The notes below the pieces were generated by a model. That model was not told the DNA's origin, did not search any database, and saw only the letters and a program-made list of their open reading frames with translations. Below are positions 1 to 14,178 of a DNA stretch of 64,000 nt, in pieces (position 1 is the first letter of the stretch; each line of letters opens with the position of its first letter). Origin of the DNA: Dillenia suffruticosa (lineage: Eukaryota > Streptophyta > Magnoliopsida > Dilleniales > Dilleniaceae); NCBI GenBank assembly GCA_033439265.1, contig JAVTVX010000010.1, positions 21,627,056 through 21,691,055 of the forward strand. Direction: 5' to 3'. Both the position numbers and the translations under genes were made by a program.

Positions 1-3000
1 TAAAATAAAATGTCGGTAGGTTTAAATCCCTCCTCTCAAAAAAATTATTAAATTATACTTATTTATATTAATTTTATCAAGTTTCTACAATAAATAAATG
101 AATTAAAAAAATATAAGACAGAGCAATGCAATGTATAAAAAATGAGCTGCCCATAATAAAAGAATTAAAAAAAATATGAAATTTCTTTTGTAAATAATAA
201 TAATAATAAAGCATAACTCTTTCGATCACCAAACAAAGAGTACATAAATAGTGTGCATGGCAACTAAAACGAATAATAATACATAGTAATTACAATGTAA
301 ATGTGGCCAACCTAAAGTCAGATATGACCAATATGAGAGATGAACCATGGCAGAAAATATTAAATACACAGTAGGAGAAAAAACTTACTATGGGGGTGAA
401 AGTAAAAATCTTCTTCTCTCTCTATAATGTTTTTTCTTTTTTCTTTTTCTCTTTCTCTCTCTACAAACTAAAAAAGGAGGATATATGCATTAAGGAGAGC
501 TTGGACTATAAGATGCTCACCCGCTTCTCTAAGTTCCCATGCTCTCCGATCCAAAGTCTGTGATAGACTTTGCCGACACTGTTACAATACTCATATATTT
601 ATAGGCACATGGAATTGAGTGTGAATCTTGTTCAAAATTAATTTCACTTCATTTCTGTTCCTCATTTCATTTCATCACTTGATTACATTTTTATTTTTCA
701 TATATAGACAAAACCGTCATTATAAGGTTTTGAATAAATATGTCGATGAACTGTACCTCAGGAGGTTCTACGCTTCCGATGCATATGCCGGGAATACATA
801 CAATATGTATTTTGGAATAATTTCATGCAAGAATAACAATCTTGAAAGTGTTTGCAATAAATTTAAATTAAACAAATGCAGAAATTATTTAGGGTTCTTC
901 ATGCAAAAAATAATAATCTTGAATTTTTCTGGGGTTATAATAATAATCTTGAATATGATTGGCCACAATTGTCCAAACTTTTTGAATAAAATCTTGAAAT
1001 ATTTTGAATCCATCAATAATGTAGATCAAGAATAAAAATTTGAACAATAATGGTGTGTGATTAAAGTCCAATACCAAACTCATAATAATCATCGAGCAAT
1101 AGAAACAACGAATGCCTAGTTGGTTGAATAAGGATAATTTTTAAATAAAATCTCCGATTCAAATTTTGTGTATGAAGAAAATAGATGTGAATAGAGTTTT
1201 ATCTTTTAAGGGTTAAATCAGAATTGAATTAAATTTAGTCAGATACAAAGTGATTATCGGATATTAATGGTTTATTCTCAAAAAATAAGCAAGCAAGCTT
1301 GTTTTTATTTTTTATTTATTTTTTGGAACTTATAGGATTAATTTGATGAATGTGTGTGGCCGTTTTATTGTTGGACGGATTTTTTTACAAACTTGACTAT
1401 ATCAGAGCTTAGCCCATCCTTTGATATGGAATTCCGGCATCAAGGAGAAGACTGATCTTCATGATCTTGAATGATAGTATGTATGGTTCTATGCAAAAAT
1501 CTAAAGAACTTGAAAAATTGAGTGGGGGGGGGGGAACAAGATATATTGTACAGAATGATGCTTTGGTCATTTAACTTCGAATTTTTCTTTCCAATATTAC
1601 TACATTTTAAGAAGCAGGATTGCCTCTCCTTGTGATTTCAATTCCAATTCCGAAACCATCAGTTACAAAAACAATAACAACGACACGACAACAAAAGGAA
1701 AAGAATTTCTGTATCCATCTTTTCAGAGAAAAAGGTACCATAATTGAGAATTCTTATAATTTTAAAGCAAATATTGTTTTTTGAAAATATATAAAGAGGG
1801 ATTTAAACAACGCTAAATCTCATTTATTATAAAATATTATAAAATATTTAAATCCCATTAGAATGTCAGTGATCTAACCGATCTATAAAAGTGTCTTATC
1901 ACAAACGAAAAGAAATCGTATTATTGCAGCATTTTCAATATTGATTATATTTAATTATCTTTTAATTATTATTAAATCTAAAATTATACTCACAAATACC
2001 TTTGTAAATGGTCATTAAATAAATCAAAATTATTATCAGAACATGAATCCCTCTGCAAGAATAAATGTATATATTAATATTAATGGCAGAATTATATTTA
2101 CTTCTATGTTTATTTGTACTTTATTTTAAATGTTTGAACACCGGAGGATAATTCATCTTTTTAGCCGTTCACACTTGACTGACACAGAGGAAACAGAGTA
2201 TATCTCAGTGGCTTGAAATTTTCAAATGATTATAAGTGTAACTAAAATAAACTTTTTAATAAATCATTTATTGCATAATGCTCAAAAAGTTTAAGCAATT
2301 ATATTTGTTGAAGGCTACAATTTGTGCGGGCACGAGCCTCTGAAACACTAATAATTGAAATTTGAGTCTCGAATACATACATACATACATTACAACTTCG
2401 GGTTTGATGCCCAATTGATTTTAGGACCAGGCAGACCCATGGACGTTGTCTTCTTTAACTAGGGTTCTCTAGCAAATAGTAGTCAAAGCCCAAAACAAAA
2501 GATCAACTCCGAACACCCTCTTTGAAGTGGCACAATTCAACAAGCTATCCGACTTTTGACTTGCTCAATTGGCAGCCACGTAAGCCTCAAACCAAGTAGG
2601 TGTACTAGTTTTCAAATACCTAACCTAACCATGAAAGGAACGATGGAAAAAGAGAAAAACAGAAGAACACAATCTTGAGGATTTTATTTTGGGTGACTCC
2701 ATGTCGATGCGTTCAAATGAATGCAGATTTGGTTTGGTTGGTCTATCACAGTCAACGCCGACATTGGTGCCCAATCTGAACTCTGAAGTCTCTACACAAT
2801 TTGGTATACGAGAAAAATATAAGTGGAGGAGAACCTAAATAGCTTATCTCGTCACGGAGAAGGACGAGACTCTAGAGGTACTCCCCCCTTCATACATCAA
2901 AGTCTAACCCATTTTTGGTTCCAATCCCTACATTTGAACTTACTGTATATGTAGAATACATTATTACTTGAAATAATTGAAGTTCTAAGCATACATAAAA

Positions 3001-3340
3001 GCTTTTATAATTTTGAAAGCCTAATGACATAGTTATGACAAAACAATATAGTCTTTGTAGGTTAATGTTTGATGTCCCCGTTTGGTGCCTATAAATACAA
3101 AATCCAAATTTCATTGGAGCATCAAATAAAAACTAGAATTTGACTGAATAGGAAAGCTAAAGCCGACATTGAAGCTACATTGCGTTGTAGGTTTTAGTTT
3201 ACACAAGGAAAAAGGAAGTTTCTGGTCATGGGTCTTGTGAGATTAGTGGTACCATGGAATTCCTCAAAGAAAATGGCAAAGTTCTCTTTTTTGAAGATGT
3301 CAAATTGGTGCGCCGGACACACATTGGGTTTTGTTGTGGT
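1..3340. other. AT-rich intergenic DNA, no gene recognised
   Basis: I see no coding exon here. The open frames at 628-1035 and 2890-3114 are low-complexity and match no family I know. The stretch holds many A/T runs, a G run near 1525-1534 and a short CATA repeat near 2377-2390. At about 1105-1190 there is a tRNA-like pair of boxes (GCCTAGTTGG, then CCGATTCAAATT) that could be an old SINE, but I find no convincing flanking duplication. The right end of the block is the 3' flank of the LOG gene. Confidence 0.5.
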
Positions 3341-5174
3341 TCATCTCGAGATGTTACATATTGGAGAGTAGCCTAGTTGCTCCATTTCCCAACTTGACTT
3401 TGAAGCCACTCTCTCGTGCCGTGGAAAATACTCCTGCATGTGTATTGTCCCATGTCACAAGGCACAAAGTATTGAAATCATCAGACCCCTAAATGGGCAA
3501 CAATATTTTAAAAACTTTAACTGTATTTCAAAGATTTTTAGTAGTATTTATAATAAATTTGATTGACATTCCTAAAAGTTAATATTATTATTATTTTTTT
3601 TGAGGCGGGGGGGGGGGGGAATCCTGCCCACTTGGATTCGCCACCGAACTAGTGGGTTGTTTGGAACTGACCTAGTTATCTTTGAGGTTATTTATAGGAA
3701 GGAAGAAATTTTGTTTACCTCCATCTTCTTGACCAACTCTTTGGCGGTGGGTGCGGAGACAATGATATGGCGAGCACTAGGACTTATGAAACCTTCTTCT
3801 ACGGCTTTGTCAATGAATGAGAGCAAGGAGTTATAGTAACCATCCACATTCAACAATCCCACCTGCCCAAGTCCAAGAAAATGAGAAAAACGCCAACTTA
3901 TATAGAAAATTTAGGTTTATTTTGATGTGTACAAGAATGTTTACCGGTTTATCGTGAATTCCAAGTTGAGCCCAGGTTATGACTTCCAGCAGTTCCTCAA
4001 GAGTCCCATACCCACCTTCATACTCAAATCATACAAGTCCTCGTTAGACCAGAATGACGCAACCACATTTGGGCTCTATTGGGTTAAACTACTAAATGGT
4101 GTCATGAACAGGCCTCTTCCATTTGGGCTTCAGGGAAAAGTCTGGGCCCATCAAGGACCCAATACGTGATAAGAGACTAACTCACCAGGCAAGGCAATAA
4201 AGGCATCAGAATGACGAGCCATCTCAGCCTTCCTTTGGTGCATGTCTGCTACTGCCTTCACTTCCCCCACTGTTACCCCTGTTATCTGGAGCAAAGTGGT
4301 GCCACCATAAGGAGAAAAGAAGGGTAGAGAGAGAGAGACTTTTGCTGGGAGTGCTAGGGCAGCGGGAAAAGTAATGAAACTGGCAGTGTTGCTTGCCACA
4401 GACCACAATGCGAAAGTGGGGACTGGGGTGTCTATTATGAACCAGCAATTTCCTTTATGGGGTTAACAATTAAATTACACGTATATACTTATACATACAT
4501 ATACATAATTCAGTATTGATACTTTTCCCTTATTTTTTTTTCCAAAAAATTAGATGGCAAGAACAATGGAATATTAATTCAAAGTGTCAATGGCAATTCA
4601 TAATTATTTGGTAATATACTTTACGTTTAAATATTGATAACTGCTTAAAATTAAACAATAATATAAAATAAATCAAATGAATTATAAACCAAGTTCAATA
4701 TTACAATCCATTAGAATATGTGTTTACTAATTCTTAATCAAATAATATAGATTTTGATTTATAATTTATTTGGTTTATCTAATATTTTTTACATAAATAA
4801 TTAGATTATTTTATGATGAATGGCATCTTTCATTAAAAAAAAAAAAACCATAAACGTCTTAAACTTATGAGGAAAAAAATTGACCAATGGACAAAAATGA
4901 TGGGGAATAAATGAATAAACCTAAGAGAAGGGTATCAATGAGATAGGAAAGCAAGCAAATGGATAAATATCAGAAACAGAAGGTACCCGGAGGCAGAGGA
5001 TGGGGGTGATGGGGATAAGTCCTAGATGAAAATTTTGCGACCAAACAAAAAACAAATATTCCCTCTTTTCTTCTTCCTAACCCATTTACCAAAACTCCCC
5101 AAAGAGACAAGTAGCTAGCTACCACACAAGGGTTTAGGGTACCTGATGTTCACACACACACAGACACACACACA

Positions 5175-5246
<72 letters not shown>

Positions 5247-6266
5247 CTCGTTTTCATTGTATGATAAATAATAATCATTATTGAATAAATGAAAAAAAAA
5301 AAACCGAAAATGGGATAGAAATATCAGGGAAGGCATACCTCTCGGGGCATAAGCGACTTGGGAATAACTCTGCAATACAAAAACCAGGCAACAACCAGAC
5401 AACAATCAGTTTAGATAAACCCAAAACTAGGAGTCAGAAATTTATATAAGTGAGCGGGATAAAAGTATTTTTGTAGGAAGATAAAAAATATATATATTTT
5501 AAATTCCCGCTTATCATACCATCTAAACAGTTCCCAAACTCACTCATACAAACATCTGTTTTTGCTTTCATCTAATCCATTTATTTATCTGAAAACTTTC
5601 TGTTAGAAGAAAAAGAGGATACAACTCACCCCAGGACGTGGCGACCCCCATCGTAAACAGCTTGAGAAATCAGACCCATTAGTCCAATACTCCCTCCTCC
5701 ATAAACTAGATCAATATTTCTTGAAACCTACCAAAAAAAACCATTATTGGAATAAATATTTTACTGATGATGTAAAAAGAAAAACCCCCCTTTTTTAATT
5801 AAAATATAAAGAGAAAAAGAACAACATTAAGCTCGGTACGAGCATAATGAAGCTCTGCGGATAAGAAAGTACATTTTTGCTGCACCACAAGAGGAGGAGA
5901 GAGACCGAGAAGGGTTTTTGAAACAGAGGAGAGGACTTCAACTCTAGTAGTAATACTGGAGTTCAGAGAACCTGTGCTGGGAAAAAACTATGACTAAAAG
6001 ATTTTTTTTCTCTTTTTCTCTTTTGGGGATTGCAAAGAAAATGACTAAATTAGAAGAAGCAGTCTCGAGTTTTGTTAAGTTAATGAAGTGGAAATGAGTT
6101 GAGAAGACAGAAACAAAGAGCAGGGGAATTGCTCAATTACCAATTCTTTTCCGAGCTCAATGGCAGCATCTTTATAGCTGCTCTTCTTGCCGGGACTACT
6201 CCCACAGAACACACATATTCTCCTGAATTTTGAGTTTGACTGCGTCATTTCCATTTCTCTCTCCAT
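3341..6266 (-). CDS. LOG: LOG-type cytokinin riboside 5'-monophosphate phosphoribohydrolase
   Basis: LOG enzymes cut the ribose phosphate from cytokinin nucleotides and release the active free base in one step. Seven exons read out on the minus strand: 6266-6141, 5727-5630, 5369-5339, 4285-4186, 4015-3945, 3862-3719 and 3433-3341. All junctions are GT-AG, the phases close, and the product is about 220 aa, normal for plant LOGs (roughly 210-230). The N-terminus has [13 protein letters not shown], then [13 protein letters not shown]. The family motif PGGYGTLEE lies at about 118-126 and carries the catalytic glutamate. The C-terminus has HERVASK and WEMEQLGY. The open frame extends ten codons upstream, but those codons (RERERE) are the translated GA repeat of the leader, so I chose the Met at 6266; Mets four and six codons further in are also possible. 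Intron 3 carries a long CA/CT microsatellite. Which LOG paralogue it is cannot be told from this window. Confidence 0.94.
5151..5242. repeat. Compound (CA)n-(CT)n microsatellite in LOG intron 3
   Basis: CA repeats from 5151 run into an uninterrupted CT run ending near 5242. The block sits between LOG exons 3 and 4, about 100 bp from exon 3. Its length makes it likely to vary between individuals. Confidence 0.9.
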
Positions 6267-6385
6267 TTTTCTACTCTCTCTCTCTCTCTCTCTCACTCAC
6301 ACACACTTGCGTTTGAACAGTACAAAATATCCAGAGGACCAGTGCACCGCACTTGACAATTCAGAATGTGGCTCATGCGTGTGCC

Positions 6386-6393
6386 TATATATA
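6386..6393 (-). promoter_or_regulatory. Probable TATA box of the LOG gene
   Basis: On the minus strand the sequence reads TTATATATAGG about 120 bp upstream of the chosen LOG start. It is the only clear TATA-type element just above the gene. A start of transcription some 30 bp downstream would put the CT/GA repeat at 6275-6295 in the 5' leader. The placement rests on sequence only. Confidence 0.5.
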
Positions 6394-7010
6394 ACACAAC
6401 CCCCCACCAGGTGTGAATGATTTGTGTATTTCCACGCCTATACAATACTATATTGCATGTACATTTTCATCCCATACTTCAAATTCTCCATACCCGTATA
6501 TTTGAGCAGGCTTAGCCTCCAGTTGTCAGTATTTTATTTTCTCTCTCCTTTTTCCTTTCACCTTTCTATTCTGGGAGATTGGGTTCATTAGCGACCATAC
6601 CCTTAGACTGCAATGCTCAAAATATTCATAAGTAAGTATTTGTCAATGTATTAAAATATATAAGTTGGATTTAACATTTTCCTTTTCAAAACACAAATTT
6701 TGAATTATTATTATATTTTTGAGTCTATTACCGTAACCCTATTAAAATACTACAGATGCAAAATGTCTCGGAACACAAATTGTTTCAAGCCATACTTTAC
6801 GATTCCTCTAAATCAAATTTGATTTCAGAAATGAAATTTATGAAATATTTGTTACATCTACTTATGTAAATATCTTTGTAGTAAATTGGCCATCAAAGTT
6901 AGGAGCATGAGTAGTCCTTTTGGTACGAGGGATAGAAGTCCATATTGTAGCATTGAGGGATTATTGAAGATGACTTGCATAATATTATGGTGTTTGTTTT
7001 GTACGAGTCT

Positions 7011-7963
7011 GGATAAATTATATTTTGCCCGAGTGGTTTCACCGAAAATTATATATTACTCTTAGCTTCCAAAAATATCCATTTATCTCCACGTGTTTTT
7101 ATAAAATAGTAAATGCCGGAAACTGTCAAAATTAATGAATAATTGAGAATCACACGCAAAAACTGAGTTATTCGTAAAATTAATTTTTTTTTCTAAAATT
7201 ACTCCCAATTAAAAAAAAAAAAAAAAAAAAAAAAACTCACATTCTATCTCTCTACTCTCTCCTTCTCTCTCCTCTCCTCTGCACACCCTGGCCGCCGTGG
7301 AGAAGAGACATTCCCCCTCTCCCTCGACCTCGCTCTTGATTTTATGTTATCCGTTTGGATATATTTCCCATATTTCATAATTATTAAAAAATATTTTAAC
7401 ATAAAATCTCAAAATTATGAAATATGTATAGGACACATTTGGACAGATCTAACTAGTTCACTGGTAGAAGTCCGATAGCCACTAGGTCCGCCAAAATATG
7501 TATAGGAAAATCGTCTCCGGCTGTTTGATCGAAGTCCGATCATCTTCAATCGCCACTTGTGCGCCTTCCATCATCCTTTGCTTTCATTTTCATCCTTCGA
7601 TCGTCATCGTTTTCTCCAATTTCCATCGCCGTTTGCCATTGTTTTCATCCTTTGATCGTCGTCTTCATCGTTCGATCAGTCAGCACTGACGGTGGGGGAT
7701 GAGGGAAGGAGGGTTTTGGGTGCCGACCGCGTGCGCCTAGTGCGCTCGAGCGGCCGATCGCGAGCCCTCTCGTGGTATGTGAAAAGAGTAGAGAAAGACT
7801 ATGTGAGGGGTATAATGGACATTTAATGTGTTTCCTTTGCGATACTTAATTTGATAAAATTCTATTCACTTTTCATTTTTTTTTTTAAATCACATGATTA
7901 TAACGATTATAAGTGTATATTTTTCCACCGCATCTGACATACGTGGATTAGTATAATTTACCC
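7011..7963. mobile_element. Possible TIR (MITE-like) element
   Basis: The left end reads GGATAAATTATAT and the right end, read inward on the other strand, is GGGTAAATTATAC, so 11 of 13 terminal bases match. The element would be about 950 bp. It contains a 25-base poly-A run and an unusually GC-rich patch near 7720-7775. I see no transposase and no clean target-site duplication, so the call is tentative. Confidence 0.3.
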
Positions 7964-10900
7964 ATTAGTCTGCAGCAACAACTAACACGAAGAGCGACAT
8001 TGTTAGTGGAGGGACTGTGGCATCTTCCTCCTCTTCCATTAACAAAAATGTGCACCGTCAGCCTCTAAAAGTCATATCCCCGTACAATATTCAGTGCCGT
8101 GTAGAATCATGTATAACGAAATAATTAGTGTTGTGTGCGTGCGCATACGATGGAGAGACACACAGATGTTGTGCCCCCGTCTCTTGTGTACCCCTACCCC
8201 ATACGTCCATTGGACATACTTTGTTCCATGCTTAGGAAACACCACTAATTTTTATTTGCAAACTAACACTGCCCCCTTCCATTTTCCCACATCTCTCTCT
8301 CTCGTTGACCAAGCTATACTGTCCAAGGAGGCCCCTCCCCACTCAACACAGAATATGCTGCTCTCTCCCCCCCCCCCGCCTCTAATTGTTATTTCCCCTT
8401 TCATAACTTTTGTGGACATTGTGGGTTTAAAATAAATGATATATGTCTCATTTGGAATATAACTCAATTATGTCTGCTGCCAAGATTGTTGGGATTGGAA
8501 CTAATGAATGTCTCGTTACTTAAAAGACTAGCACATAATTTTATCCTAATTTACATTCCCCCACTATTTCTCCATCTTAATCCCACTCGAGGATATCACG
8601 TAATTCTCTTAAGGTTTGTATTTTGCTCAAGTCAACTCAAGTCTAAGCTCATCGTCTTCTAGAGAACCTTACATTATCTGGCGAATGGTGTGAGTTAATA
8701 AAGCTCTTTTCCCAAAACTTTAATTTAATTCAGTCTAGTTCTTTCTTATTTTATTTATAATAATTTTTAATTTAAAATTTTATAAATAAAACATAAAATT
8801 TTGTAAATAACAATTAAATTCGTTTTCTTTCATAAAAAATTACAAATTATTATTATATTAACGACCATTTATATTAAAAATTAAATTATTTTAATCAAAT
8901 TTAACCTCTTTTTTTTTGTTTTTTGGATCAAGATAAGGGGAGACAATATGAGACACCGCTTGCTACAGTGTTTTGGCTCAGAAATTTTGGATCAAAAGGA
9001 ATGGAGTAAAGATTGTGAGTCCTACCATTACCGACGCCCGACCTCTCTCTTGCTCTCCTCTTTCCCAATATTAAAAATCGATTGCATACCCGCAAGCGCA
9101 AGGACGTTGGACCGCAGCCCATTTTCCATGAGTGTTTAACGTGGCTATTATGAATTTTTCAGAACCTATCCGATACTCCCTCAAGCTGAATAAAATGGAT
9201 AGAATTTCAGAGCATCCCCTGAACGACACGTGTAACTGACAGATACCCATGGATGGAGACATACGTGTGCCACTCTCTGCCACCCATTCTTTAAAAAAAA
9301 AAAATTAAAACTAAATAAATAAATAAAGCAAAAAAATATAGACTTATATTTTTTTAACTTTTAGTTTAATAGAAAATTCATGATAATAGTAGTATACGGT
9401 GAGAGAGAATTCTTTATTTAAATAATAAATAAATTAAAATTAACATTAATACATCAATCCTTCTTTAGAAAGAAATTTTTGGAATATATTAACCGATAAA
9501 TTATATCAGATTTGGCATTTTATTTATTCATTTATTATTTTAATAATGTTTTAATTTTATAAGTGATAAACAATATTAATAGTAACCTAAAAAATTGTAC
9601 CTTAGTGGTAGATGGAGGGAGCGGGAATGGCATTTGAACTTCTGAACAATATATAAGATTAAAAAAAAATACCTTTTAAAACAATGGATGGTTTACAAAT
9701 AATATTAAAAGTGAAAATAAAAATCATGCTAAATAGTCAAATATATATACAAAGATATGTGTACGTTTATTCTCTTTTCAACTCTATGTTTTGGAGGCAA
9801 TTGGTGTCCTTTGACCGCTGTAAGATGGGGACACAACACGATGCTGTCTAGGGGTGGCGTGCCCAATTCTGGTTCGCTACATTCTACCACCGTTTTCATA
9901 ATGTGAATAGAATAAAGCAGAACAAGTAGAGCAAGACTTGATATTTGTCCTCTCGGGAAACGGTTGTCATGTGAATTAAGTTGAGTTCTGTTTACTTGCG
10001 AATCACACTGTCAAAAAACTCGAAATTCGAATCAAATAAATCAAATTTAAATAATAAAATTTTAGATTTGCAAATTGATTGCCTAACTCAATAATATATC
10101 TTAATATTTATTATATATACTCATATATTATTATAATATAAAAATAAAATAAAATAAAATATATTAATAAAATTTTATAAATTAATAAAATTAAAATTTT
10201 AAGTTTAGGGATGGATTTTAAATTCATTAAATTATAAATAAATAGAATTTAAATATTATAAAAAAAAAAAATTTGAGTTCGGATTCAAATACAAGATAAT
10301 CAAAATACACTCCACTCGAATACAACTTAAATCAAATGAGTTAAAAATCATGGAAGTTTAACTTTTATGCAGCATTTCACTAAACTCCAGAAAAAACAAA
10401 CGAGGAGTACCGTGTTATGGAAGAAAACATTTAAAGCATGCCACGTGTTTCGAAAGTCAGTGGTTGCTGTCTGGTATTTATCTACTCTTCTTTTCGCTGT
10501 GAATTGATTGAATTGAAAGTTTGGCACACATGAGTTGGATTCGATAAAACCATAAACCCACCCACGTCGGGATTCCAATAAAAATTATAATAAGCAAATG
10601 GGAAAATTAATAATTTCACCAAACCTAAAAAAAAAAAAAAAAAAAAGCCCACCCTGTGCTTCTATTGCACTTCACTTTCAATAATATGTTACCCATATGA
10701 CGTGTTCGGTCACACTATTATGGTTAGAATTATCAAGGTTTTTGTACGGTGAAGATGTGAGAATTTGAAAAATAAATGGTTTGTTGTGTGCAGAAATAAA
10801 AAACCATGTTAGAAATAAAGTATAATATTTATTTAAATCATAATTTTAGAGATGAGAGTTATAATTTAAAAAAGTAAAAAATTATTAAAATTCAAACATA

Positions 10901-11389
10901 ATATTTTTTACTTAACATCTTTTACTCGTCTTTTTTTCTATACTGATATTTCAAATTGTCGATTAAGATTTTAATTTGTTGTTGTCGTATTCCTGTTCAC
11001 CTTATCTGGCACTCGTATTTTAAACTAAGGTAGGGAATTTCCTTCCAAAGAGTTTGAAATATTGTAGTAGCTATAACATACAAGATGTTTACTTTCCTTT
11101 GGAGGGGTCTAGAATATTTTGGGATGGACAGATAGACAAAAATTGTGATTCCTAGTCGTAAATATACAAGTTCTTATTAATGTGACAAAAAATATAACAA
11201 AAACCCTTGAAGCATCATGAATGGAAGGTGACCACCAACGTTCACAAGAAATTTTAATAAATAACTAAATGCCATGACTTGGCTATGATGAGATTTAAAT
11301 TAGTACTATTTTTATGATTAATTTTATTTTATTTTTAAATAAATATTGTATTAATTGGATATTTTATAATAAATTATTCAATTAAATTG

Positions 11390-12850
11390 TTAGAAGAGTT
11401 GGTAAAGAAAATACAAAGAAAAATGTGGAATTTAGTCTTGAGAATTTTTTTACAAGAAATTAGATTGTTGGAATTTTCTACAAGAAAAAAATCTTGAAAT
11501 GCTTATATTTGACAATTTCCACGTATTAGGAATTTATTTTATTATTTCTTGTGCCTCCCTAATTTTAGGTATTTTTTTTAATTTCCCAAGTTAGTTGATA
11601 TTTTTATTATTAGTAATGATTGAATTTTTAAAATCGTTATTTTTTTGAGAATTTTATTTAGATTAGATTATTTTCTCTCCACGGGAGATTTTCAGGGCAT
11701 CAAATAAGAAAGCCAGCAGGAGACGTCCGATATACACTCTCGAGGGGAGGAGACGTCCACATATCTCATATTCCGGCGAGAAAAGGAGGCGGCTGCCGCG
11801 CTCTTCCGTTTCTCTTCTTCAAGAATAAACTTTTTTTTTTCTTTTTAATTATTCAAAAGACATGCTTTTCACTATGTGTAACTAAAATTTTGTTTTAATT
11901 CAAGGAGATTTTATTTCAATTATTTTCATTGTAAAGTTATGTATTTTATTTAATTTATTGTCCTATAATTTAAGTATTGATTAATTGTTGGCTTATTTTA
12001 TATGAAATATCGATATTGGTTAATCTGATAAATTAATTAAATATTTATTTTTCTATAGTTATCTATCCGTAATTATCATGAATAATTAGTGCAAATAATA
12101 ATTAAGTTATTTATGTTTATGGGTTTTTAGCTAATATTCAGGTTTAAAATAAGTGAATCGATAGAATATAATTAAATAATTATGGTTATCCCAATTATTT
12201 AGATTTTGGTTTAACTATTTTTATAAAATTTAATACTATTATTTTATTAATATGAAACGCTATTGTGTCTAATCGATTAATAATAAATTTTAATTAAATG
12301 TTGGGTTTGATCAATTAATTTAAAAAACACAAGTTTTATTATGGTTATTTTAATAAATTTAAAATTAAATACTTGAATTGTAAGATAATTATTTTTGACC
12401 CGTGATCAATGAAACAATTAGATGTGATGAACCCTATGATCAGAGTTTAATAGATTGATTTTGCTTCAAATTTTGTTATTTTACATTGTCAATTTATTTA
12501 TTATTTCTTTAAGTTGTTATTTTTAATTTAGAAATTTAATTGAAAAACTTTCTTTTTTATTTTTACCATTAAACTAAAAAATTAAACCAATTTAATTTTT
12601 TTTGGGATTTGATCTACTACCATTATTATTATAAATTTGTTTGTATCGAAAAATCAATATTAATTTTGAAAGTTTTGCCAACTCGTGAGGCTAATTGGGA
12701 TTTGACCCTTTCTTTTGTAGGAGTCGGCAATTAAATTTATTAATAAAATAATTATTGTATTTTCTTATTCAGGAAGAAATTTTAGAAATTCTTTTGAAAA
12801 ATAGAATGATGCCGTAAAAAAAGAAAGTGTTGCACGCCCGTTGATGTGGG
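11390..12850. other. Possible degraded LTR-retroelement relic
   Basis: A long AT-rich stretch with a GC-richer leader-like patch (about 11690-11820, where GGAGACGTCC occurs twice). Further on, near 12600-12720, there are phrases (GGGATTTGATCTACTACC and GGGATTTGACCC) of the kind found at the ends of gypsy-type or LARD LTRs. No paired LTR, primer site or coding domain is visible. I regard it as a fossil at most. Confidence 0.2.
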
Positions 12851-14109
12851 TGGCGTGAATTAGTTTGAACTTTGAACGGATAAGTTGCGGGGTTCGCGGG
12901 GTCTTGGGTTGCGTGCCCAAAAGTAACCGTTAATTAAAAATTTTGAACCATCTCAAAACAATTCTACGAAGGAGAAGAAACACAAGTTCTTTTCAAATAT
13001 CTGACGACAAAAAAGGGGTCTTGGAAGTCAATAGGAGTGTAGTTTGGCAGGATGTCTTTCGGTTTGTTTCCCCCCTCTTCTTTTAAGGAGCAAGAAGCAG
13101 GGAGCTCTTGGCGAGAGTCAATTAGTCATAAAGTTCAAGCTGGTCGCAAGGAAATTGGAAACATTCGAGACCAAGAGTCTCATATTTTTGAGACATTGAA
13201 GCCTCTATTTCTGGGGGAGCCTTTTTTTTTTTAATCACCGATAAAATTTTAATTATGAAATTAAAAATATAAATATTGATTCAGATGGTTTAATCAGTCA
13301 CATCAGTTTTGAAATAATATTTTTTAATGTAAATTGTTAGATTAAATCACATTAATTATAAATATTTTAAAAATTATTTCAAAAATGGATTGATTAATTT
13401 TTTTAACTCAAAGTTAAAACTTTCCTTAAATTGTCAATATCCATTTTTGAAATTTCAAAAAATCAGGCGCACTTTAGTTTAATATTTAAAATAAGTTATA
13501 TCTAAAATTCAAACGCATTTCTTGTTCCAGAAGCATCACTAGATGCACCATTTGCTCTTCTTTTGTTCATAATTACACCATACATGATAAGGTGATTTGC
13601 TTTTTCTGAGTCGATTTAAGCAACCAATGAGAGTTTAGTTTGAATGGTAAATCATAAAAAAGATGGAGGCTCGTTTTCTATTCAACATTTGACACTAATA
13701 ATTGAAACATCACGCCACTGAAGAAGTAATCTAGTGACTGTCACCTTTTTGACAAAACCAAAACTTGTGCACTTACCTAATATTTCTTTTGCTGTTTCTC
13801 CGAATTTATCATTTTAGCAAAAGCTTCATGTGGTGTTTTCTTCCTCATCGGTCACTTTCTTCTCTGTGTCTTATTTATTTATTTATTTATTTATTTATAT
13901 TAAAAATTTTAACTAATTCAATTTAAATATTTATAAGATTTAATTATAAATGGACTCTTTTGATAATTATTTTTCTTTTCTTAAAACTCAAAATTTAAAT
14001 TTTTAATAAAAAAATTAATATTTTATCATTAAATAAGTTGTTTTTTCTTGTTTCCTCGTCCCCCGAGAGCTAATGTCAAATCTCTTTTCCACGGAACCCA
14101 TGGTGTTAT

Positions 14110-14178
14110 TTTTTATTATTATACAAGAATTCAAATTTAGACGTTGGAGAAAAAAATTCATGATCAGTCCCCTTGGTG
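14110..14178 (-). mobile_element. Short SINE-like insertion with 19-bp target duplication
   Basis: A 69-bp insert lies between two near-identical 19-bp repeats at 14091-14109 and 14179-14197 (ACGGAACCCATGGTGTTAT, one mismatch). Read on the minus strand it ends in TTGAATTCTTGTATAATA and an A-rich tail. It shares this end with the copy at 32566-32652. Long target duplications plus an A-rich tail are the hallmark of LINE-mobilised SINEs. Confidence 0.6.

Noticed and set aside
628-1035. 135-codon open frame at the left end
   Set aside because: Low-complexity, rich in I, N and F as expected from AT-rich noncoding DNA.
5115-5405. Open frame with long RERERE and VCVCV runs
   Set aside because: It is a translated CA/CT microsatellite in a LOG intron.
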